A stretch of 10,164 bases of DNA. Origin: JANNAV01 sp031384695 (GTDB lineage: Bacteria > Pseudomonadota > Alphaproteobacteria > Rhodobacterales > Rhodobacteraceae). A program made the position numbers and the translations under genes. Every line of letters begins with the position of its first letter. The stretch's first letter is position 1. Below the pieces are notes generated by a model, which did not search any database, was not told the DNA's origin, and was given only the letters and a program-made list of their open reading frames with translations. Location of the stretch: NCBI GenBank assembly GCA_031384695.1, contig JANNAV010000366.1, positions 1 through 10,164 on the forward strand. The letters run 5' to 3'. Below are positions 5,367-10,164 of the stretch, in pieces.

Positions 5367-6698
5367 ATGAGCAAAACCTGGTCAAACCTGACAGCCACCG
5401 ACCTTGGCCGCGAGATCGGCGCAGGCCGCATCAACCCGGTGGACCTGACCGAGTTTTTCCTCGACAAGATAGCATGCCACCCCCACGCCCCACGCATCTA
5501 CGCCCGCACCACCGATCTGCGCGCGCGCGGCGAAGCGATGGCGGCGGCATCCCGCGCCAAAGCAGGGTTTCGCCGTGGCCCGCTTGATGGCGTGCCGCTC
5601 AGCTGGAAAGACCTGTTCGATACCGCCGGTGTGGCAACCGAAGGCGGCTCGGCCCTGCTGCGCGGCAGAACCCCCGCCCAAGACGCCGAAGTGCTGGCCA
5701 CCGCCACCGCTCAGGGCCTTGTTTGTCTTGGCAAAACCCATATGACCGAACTTGCCTTCTCGGGCCTCGGTGCCAACCCTGTCACCGCCACCCCGCCCTG
5801 CATCAACGACGAAAACGCCGTGCCGGGCGGCTCGTCCTCCGGGGCTGCGGCCTCGGTCGCCTGGGGGCTGGCACCCGCCGCCATCGGCTCTGATACCGGC
5901 GGCTCGGTGCGGATTCCCGCGGCATGGAACGATCTTGTCGGCTTGAAAACCACCGCAGGCCGCATCCCGCTGACCGGCACCCTGCCGCTTTGCCCGCGCT
6001 TTGATACCATCGGCCCGATTGCCCGCAGCGTCGAAGATTGCGCCCACCTCCTCGCCGTCCTCGAAGGCCGCAGCCTGCCCGGATTCAAGGCTGGCACCCT
6101 CACCACAGCACCGTTCCTCGTGCTTGAAACCACAGCACTCGACGATCTGCGCCCCCGCCCCGCCAGCGCCTTCACCGATGCGCTGGCCCGCCTCACCCGC
6201 GCCGGTGCACGCCTGCAAACGCTCATTTTCCCCGATCTCACCGAAGCCATGGCCCTCGCGGGTATCCTCTTTACCGCCGAGGCGCATGGCACCTGGGGCG
6301 CGCTGATCGAGACCGCACCGCAAAAGATGTTCCCCCGCGTCCTCGACCGTTTCCGCTCCGGCGCCGCCTTCACCGCGTCCGATTACATCAAGGCATGGCG
6401 CAGGCTGGACCAGATCCGCGCCAAATGGCACAGCGCCACCGCCGGTGCCGCCGCCGTGCTGCTGCCCACCTCCGCCATCCTGCCCCCCGACGCCAACCGC
6501 CTGCTGACCGATGATGCCTATTACGTCACTGAAAACCTGCTGTCGCTGCGCAACACCCGGATCGGCAACCTGCTGGGCCTCTGCGCCCTCACCCTGCCCA
6601 CCAGCCAACCCTCCTGCGGCATCAGCCTGATGGCACCGCCGGGGCAGGAAGAGCGGCTGTTACGCCTCGGGGCCGCCGCCGAACGTGCGCTGGCCTGA
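5367..6698 (+). CDS. Amidase-signature family hydrolase
   Basis: Amide hydrolase of the Ser-cisSer-Lys class, 443 residues, a typical length for a single amidase domain. The catalytic triad can be placed: Lys81 in PLSWKDLFDT, cis-Ser156 in PGGSSSGAAAS and nucleophile Ser180 in GSDTGGSVRIPA; the 24-residue spacing between the serines matches that remembered for FAAH. NDLVGLKTTAGRIP (188-201) continues the signature. The substrate is not evident. The asparagine/glutamine-tRNA amidotransferase subunit GatA is a paralogue, but no gatB or gatC lies nearby and the C-terminal half does not look like GatA, so a metabolic amidase is more likely. ATG 5367 is chosen because GAGG precedes it by 6 nt; in-frame ATG 5355 and TTG 5331 have no such box. 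No membrane segment or signal peptide is seen. It is followed by a 141-bp gap with its own candidate promoter, so it is probably not co-transcribed with the next gene. Confidence 0.92.
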   Translation: MSKTWSNLTATDLGREIGAGRINPVDLTEFFLDKIACHPHAPRIYARTTDLRARGEAMAAASRAKAGFRRGPLDGVPLSWKDLFDTAGVATEGGSALLRGRTPAQDAEVLATATAQGLVCLGKTHMTELAFSGLGANPVTATPPCINDENAVPGGSSSGAAASVAWGLAPAAIGSDTGGSVRIPAAWNDLVGLKTTAGRIPLTGTLPLCPRFDTIGPIARSVEDCAHLLAVLEGRSLPGFKAGTLTTAPFLVLETTALDDLRPRPASAFTDALARLTRAGARLQTLIFPDLTEAMALAGILFTAEAHGTWGALIETAPQKMFPRVLDRFRSGAAFTASDYIKAWRRLDQIRAKWHSATAGAAAVLLPTSAILPPDANRLLTDDAYYVTENLLSLRNTRIGNLLGLCALTLPTSQPSCGISLMAPPGQEERLLRLGAAAERALA

Positions 6699-6769
6699 AA
6701 TCCTGCGCTGCAAAAGGGCGAAAAAGTCACAATCCGCCAAGCCAACCCCTAGCTTCGCCTCAGTTTTTC

Positions 6770-6798
6770 TGGACCCGCACCCAGCTTCTGGCTATCGT
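6770..6798 (+). promoter_or_regulatory. Candidate sigma-70 promoter of the aminotransferase-ftsK unit
   Basis: TGGACC, a 17-nt spacer, then TATCGT, each four of six to consensus with the key T-A---T of the -10 kept. It lies in the 141-bp gap, with a predicted start near 6805 and a GAGG box at 6831-6834, 5 nt before the ATG. Confidence 0.45.
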
Positions 6799-6839
6799 CA
6801 CCTTAATCGGGGCGATACGACCCCGGACATGAGGCAGCA

Positions 6840-8018
6840 ATGGCGTTTCCCGAGCGGTTTTCGAACCTGCCAGACTATGCGTTTCCGCGCCTGCGGAAGC
6901 TGCTCGATCCCATAACGCCCGGCGGCGAACCCATAACCATGACCATCGGCGAGCCGCGCCACCCGATGCCCGATTTTGTCGGCCCCATCCTTGCAGCCTC
7001 CCTTGACGGCTTTTCCGTCTACCCACCAAATGACGGCGCGCCGGAACTGCTGAACGCCATCGCGCAGTGGCTGCACCACCGTTACCGCGTCACCTTTTCC
7101 GAAGACCGCCTGATGGTGCTGAACGGCACCCGCGAAGGGCTTTACAACGCCTGCATCGCCCTGTGCCCCGAAGCCAAGGCGGGACAGAAACCCGTGGTGC
7201 TGATGCCGAACCCGTTCTATCAGGTCTACGCCGTGGCCGCCCTCACCGTGGGGGCCGAGCCGGTCTATGTTCCGGCCACCGCCGCCACCGGCTTTCTGCC
7301 CGATTACGCGGCCCTGCCGCCCGAAGTGCTGAACCGCACGGCCATCGCCTATATCTGCTCGCCCGCCAATCCGCAGGGCGCGGTGGCCAGCCGCGATTAT
7401 TGGGCCGCACTGCTGGGCTTGGCCGAGAAACACGATTTCATCGTGCTGGCCGACGAGTGTTATTCCGAGATCTGGCACGATACCCCGCCCACCGGAATCC
7501 TCGATGTAGCCCACCGCATGGCCGCCAACCCCGAACGGGTGTTCGCCTTCCATTCGCTCTCCAAACGCTCGAACCTGCCGGGCCTGCGCTCGGGGTTCGT
7601 GGCGGGCGGCCCACAAGGCATGGCGCGCTTGCGCAAACTGCGCAGCTTTGCCGGCGCGCCGGTGCCCCTGCCGGTTCAGCGCGTGTCCGAAGCGGCATGG
7701 CGTGACGAGGCGCATGTCGATGCCAGCCGCGCGCTTTATCAGCAGAAATTCCGGCTGGCGGCTGAGATTTTCGCAGGCCTGCAAGGTTTCGCCGTGCCTG
7801 CCGGCGGGTTTTTCCTGTGGCTTCCGGTTGACGATGGCGAGGCCGCCGTCCTCAAACTCTGGCGCGAAACCGGGGTCAAAGTGCTTCCGGGTGCCTATCT
7901 TTCGCGTGACGTGGCTGGGGAAAACCCCGGCAAAGCCTATATCCGGGTCGCCTTGGTGGCCCCAAAAGAAGAAACGCAGCGCGGGCTTACACAGCTTCGC
8001 GACTGCCTCTATGGTTAA
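6840..8018 (+). CDS. Fold-type I PLP-dependent aminotransferase, possibly succinyl-diaminopimelate type (DapC-like)
   Basis: Cytoplasmic class I/II aminotransferase of 392 residues. Landmarks in order: IGEPRHPMPDF (36-46), the N-terminal substrate loop; NGTREGLYNA (95-104), the phosphate-binding region; MPNPFYQVY (122-130); SPANPQG with Asn177; LADECYSEI with Asp205 and Tyr208 around the PLP ring; SLSKRSNLPGLR with the Schiff-base Lys242 and Arg250; and YIRVALV with Arg369 for the substrate carboxylate. All residues for catalysis are present. The pattern resembles proteins annotated as DapC (N-succinyl-L,L-diaminopimelate aminotransferase, lysine and peptidoglycan precursor route), but aspartate- and alanine-type relatives cannot be excluded by eye. 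ATG 6840 has GAGG 5 nt upstream. The stop is 14 bp from ftsK, so the two are probably one transcript; a cell-wall role would fit, but is inference. Confidence 0.9.
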   Translation: MAFPERFSNLPDYAFPRLRKLLDPITPGGEPITMTIGEPRHPMPDFVGPILAASLDGFSVYPPNDGAPELLNAIAQWLHHRYRVTFSEDRLMVLNGTREGLYNACIALCPEAKAGQKPVVLMPNPFYQVYAVAALTVGAEPVYVPATAATGFLPDYAALPPEVLNRTAIAYICSPANPQGAVASRDYWAALLGLAEKHDFIVLADECYSEIWHDTPPTGILDVAHRMAANPERVFAFHSLSKRSNLPGLRSGFVAGGPQGMARLRKLRSFAGAPVPLPVQRVSEAAWRDEAHVDASRALYQQKFRLAAEIFAGLQGFAVPAGGFFLWLPVDDGEAAVLKLWRETGVKVLPGAYLSRDVAGENPGKAYIRVALVAPKEETQRGLTQLRDCLYG

Positions 8019-8032
8019 GGGACAAAGGCATT

Positions 8033-10164
8033 ATGGCATCTTATCAGGCACGGCAACGCGATCCACTTCTGGATCAGGGCACCCAGGCGATGCTGGAACG
8101 CCGCGGGCGCGAGCTTTTGGGGCTGGCGCTGATCGTGGTGGCGTTCGGCTTCGCACTGATGCTGGGCAGCTATTCGCCCGATGATCCGGGCTGGATGGTC
8201 GCCACCGAAGAACCCGCCGCCAACCTGCTGGGCCGCTTTGGCGCGGCGCTGGCCTCGATGCTGGTGATGCTCTGTGGCAAAGGCGCCTGGGGCATCCCGC
8301 TGGTGCTTGGCGCATGGGGAATACGGTTCCTCACCCACCGGGGTGCCGACCGGGTTTTAAGCCGCATGGTGTTCGCGGTCATCGCCATACTGCTGGGCTC
8401 GGTCTATGCGGCAACTCTGGTGCCCGGTGCCGACTGGACCCATTCTTTCGGCCTCGGTGGCCTGTTCGGCGATATGGTGCTTGGCTCCCTTCTGGGCATG
8501 GTGCCCGCCGGTGCTGGTTTCGGGATAAAGCTGGTGTCGCTACTGGTTGGTGCCGCCACCCTGATGAAAATGGCCTTTGTCATGGGCTTTGATCTGGCCG
8601 AGCTACGCGGCGTTGCGCGCTTTCTTCTGGTCGGCATGATCGTCAGCTACTCTACCGTGCTGGGCCTCGCCGGGCGTGGCGCACAGGGCACCGCCCGCGC
8701 CGCCCTCGCCTTGCAAGACCGCCGCCGCACCGCCGCCGAAAGTCAACCGGCCCGCGCCGCCGAACCCGCCCCCTATGCGCGCGCCGCCACCGCCGTTCAC
8801 CGCGCCGCGCCACAGCCCAATGAGCCGCCCCTGACAGCCTCCGGCCCCGTCTGGGGCAAACCCTCCACCCTGCGCGCCGATCCGCGTTATCCCGAACCGC
8901 TGGCCGAGGCACCGCACTACGCCGCCCCGCGCGAAAAACTGGGTCTTCTGGCACGGATGCCCCAGATGTTCCGCGCCGCCGCCGCCGACCCTCAGCCCGA
9001 ACTCCCCGAACAGGCCCTGTCCGAGGCCGCAGGCCACGCCACCATGCCCAGCGACGACCGCATCAGATCGCGCATTTCCGACGCCATCCGCCAGCGCACC
9101 CGCCCGCCGCTTGAAGAAATGTCGCCGATCACCGCCGCCATCCAGCGCCGCGAACCGCCCGTGGTCCGCCCACCCGCACTCAAACCCCGCGGCCCCGCCC
9201 CGCTGATCGCCGACACCCGCCCGATCGGTGCCACCGCGACGTCACATGCGGTGCCCGCCAGCGTGCTGCCGCCCCTCCTACGTGCCGAGCCGCCCCTGAT
9301 GGCGACCATGCCCCCCCTCGTGAACGCCTTCGCCGCCACCGATTACGACGACGCCGAAATCACCGGCACCGCCGATTGGCACATCGACGCCGAACCCCAG
9401 GCCGATCTGCCCGAAGATTTCCAACCCGCCCGCCGCCTGAACCTTGGCGGGCAAGAACGCCGCCCTGTGGTGCAGCACGCGGTCAAGAAACCCACCGCCC
9501 CCTCGCGTCAGGCCATCGCCGAGGCGCAGCCCCGGCTGAAATTCTCCGATCCCGCCTCCGCCTACGAACTGCCGCCCCTGTCGCTGCTCTCCAACCCCGT
9601 CACCATCCAGCGCCACCAGCTTTCCGACGACTCGCTCGAAGAAAACGCCCGCATGCTGGAATCCGTCCTTGATGACTACGGCGTCAAGGGCGAGATCACC
9701 TCCGTCCGCCCCGGCCCCGTCGTCACCATGTACGAACTGGAACCCGCCCCCGGCCTGAAAGCCAGCCGCGTGATCGGCCTCGCCGACGATATCGCCCGCT
9801 CGATGTCCGCCCTCTCCGCCCGCGTCTCCACCGTGCCGGGCCGCACCGTGATCGGCATCGAACTGCCCAACGTGGTGCGCGAAAAGGTGGTCCTGCGCGA
9901 GATCCTCGCCCACCGCGATTTCGGCGACAGCCAGCTGCGCCTGCCCCTCGCCCTTGGCAAGGATATCGGCGGCGAACCCATCGTCGCCAACCTCGCCAAA
10001 ATGCCCCACCTGCTGATCGCGGGCACCACCGGCTCGGGCAAATCCGTCGCCATCAACACCATGATCCTGTCGCTCCTCTACAAGCTTTCCCCCGAGGAAT
10101 GCCGCCTGATCATGATCGACCCCAAGATGCTGGAACTCAGCGTCTATGACGGCATCCCCCACCT
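8033..10164 (+). CDS. ftsK: DNA translocase FtsK, 3' end outside the window
   Basis: Septum-anchored hexameric DNA pump that clears the chromosome terminus and activates dimer resolution by XerCD at dif. The frame is open from ATG 8033 to the window end (710 full codons). Residues about 28-214 form the N-terminal membrane domain with several hydrophobic segments (for example LLGLALIVVAFGFALMLGSY, RMVFAVIAILLGSVYAATLV, FLLVGMIVSYSTVLGL). About 215-540 is a Pro/Ala/Arg-rich, low-complexity linker. From about 545 the alpha/beta motor follows: SLEENARMLESVLDDYGVKG, GPVVTMYELEPAPG, the Walker A GTTGSGKS (664-671), and the Walker B LIMID (692-696), then PKMLELSVYDGIPHL. The rest of the motor and the KOPS-reading gamma domain are cut off. 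AAAGG lies 4 nt before the ATG. It probably shares a transcript with the aminotransferase gene. Confidence 0.96.
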   Translation, partial: MASYQARQRDPLLDQGTQAMLERRGRELLGLALIVVAFGFALMLGSYSPDDPGWMVATEEPAANLLGRFGAALASMLVMLCGKGAWGIPLVLGAWGIRFLTHRGADRVLSRMVFAVIAILLGSVYAATLVPGADWTHSFGLGGLFGDMVLGSLLGMVPAGAGFGIKLVSLLVGAATLMKMAFVMGFDLAELRGVARFLLVGMIVSYSTVLGLAGRGAQGTARAALALQDRRRTAAESQPARAAEPAPYARAATAVHRAAPQPNEPPLTASGPVWGKPSTLRADPRYPEPLAEAPHYAAPREKLGLLARMPQMFRAAAADPQPELPEQALSEAAGHATMPSDDRIRSRISDAIRQRTRPPLEEMSPITAAIQRREPPVVRPPALKPRGPAPLIADTRPIGATATSHAVPASVLPPLLRAEPPLMATMPPLVNAFAATDYDDAEITGTADWHIDAEPQADLPEDFQPARRLNLGGQERRPVVQHAVKKPTAPSRQAIAEAQPRLKFSDPASAYELPPLSLLSNPVTIQRHQLSDDSLEENARMLESVLDDYGVKGEITSVRPGPVVTMYELEPAPGLKASRVIGLADDIARSMSALSARVSTVPGRTVIGIELPNVVREKVVLREILAHRDFGDSQLRLPLALGKDIGGEPIVANLAKMPHLLIAGTTGSGKSVAINTMILSLLYKLSPEECRLIMIDPKMLELSVYDGIPH

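Noticed and set aside
5743..5960. Amidase gene as gatA of the tRNA amidotransferase
   Set aside because: The amidase signature is shared, but no gatB or gatC is near, the length is below that usual for GatA, and the C-terminal half lacks recognisable GatA features.
5382..6608. Minus-strand open frame of 408 codons opposite the amidase gene
   Set aside because: Antisense to an amidase with a complete catalytic triad; the translation is Gly-rich and unlike any family.
9278..10162. Minus-strand open frame of 294 codons opposite ftsK
   Set aside because: Antisense shadow of the FtsK linker and motor, with Asp/Gly/His-rich low-complexity translation.

Overview
The window looks like chromosomal DNA from an alphaproteobacterium of the Rhodobacterales (Rhodobacter/Paracoccus/Roseobacter type). 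The reasons are strongly GC-rich coding with C or G in most third positions, the style of the proteins (YbbN, a stand-alone LON domain and a Trm112-like protein in a row; UbiH family; an amidase and an aminotransferase leading into ftsK), and a CTCTCC/GGAGAG terminator stem flanked by A and T runs. This placement rests on family recognition from memory; no search was run.

Layout. (1) 1-815, + strand: 3' part of a GT4 glycosyltransferase gene. (2) 816-1154: non-coding stretch between convergent genes, holding an AT-rich box and a tandem array of five hairpin units with an exact 35-bp period. (3) 1155-1793, - strand: SGNH/GDSL esterase resembling the MsAcT arylesterase/acyltransferase family. 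(4) 1939-3761, + strand: three-gene cluster of a YbbN/CnoX-like thioredoxin-TPR protein without any cysteine, a stand-alone LON substrate-binding domain protein, and a Trm112-like small protein whose start overlaps the previous stop. (5) 3762-4056: non-coding stretch between convergent genes, with a cluster of overlapping inverted repeats and a bidirectional terminator. (6) 4057-5286, - strand: UbiH/UbiF-family FAD monooxygenase, divergent from (7) 5367-6698, + strand: amidase-signature hydrolase. (8) 6840-8018, + strand: fold-type I PLP aminotransferase, followed after 14 bp by (9) 8033 to the window end: ftsK, encoding the N-terminal membrane domain, a long Pro/Ala/Arg-rich linker and the start of the motor with Walker A and B.

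How the genes fit together. The YbbN-LON-Trm112 trio reads as a proteostasis-flavoured operon: a holdase-type co-chaperone plus a LON-like substrate-recognition fold. The oxygenase probably acts in ubiquinone synthesis. The aminotransferase and ftsK are spaced for co-transcription; a role of the aminotransferase in lysine/diaminopimelate synthesis would fit with division, but is inference.

I see no tRNA, rRNA, CRISPR array, insertion sequence or phage gene. No gene cluster here looks like a new defence or biosynthetic system. The less ordinary signals are the 35-bp hairpin array, the inverted-repeat cluster downstream of the Trm112 gene, and the cysteine-free thioredoxin fold.
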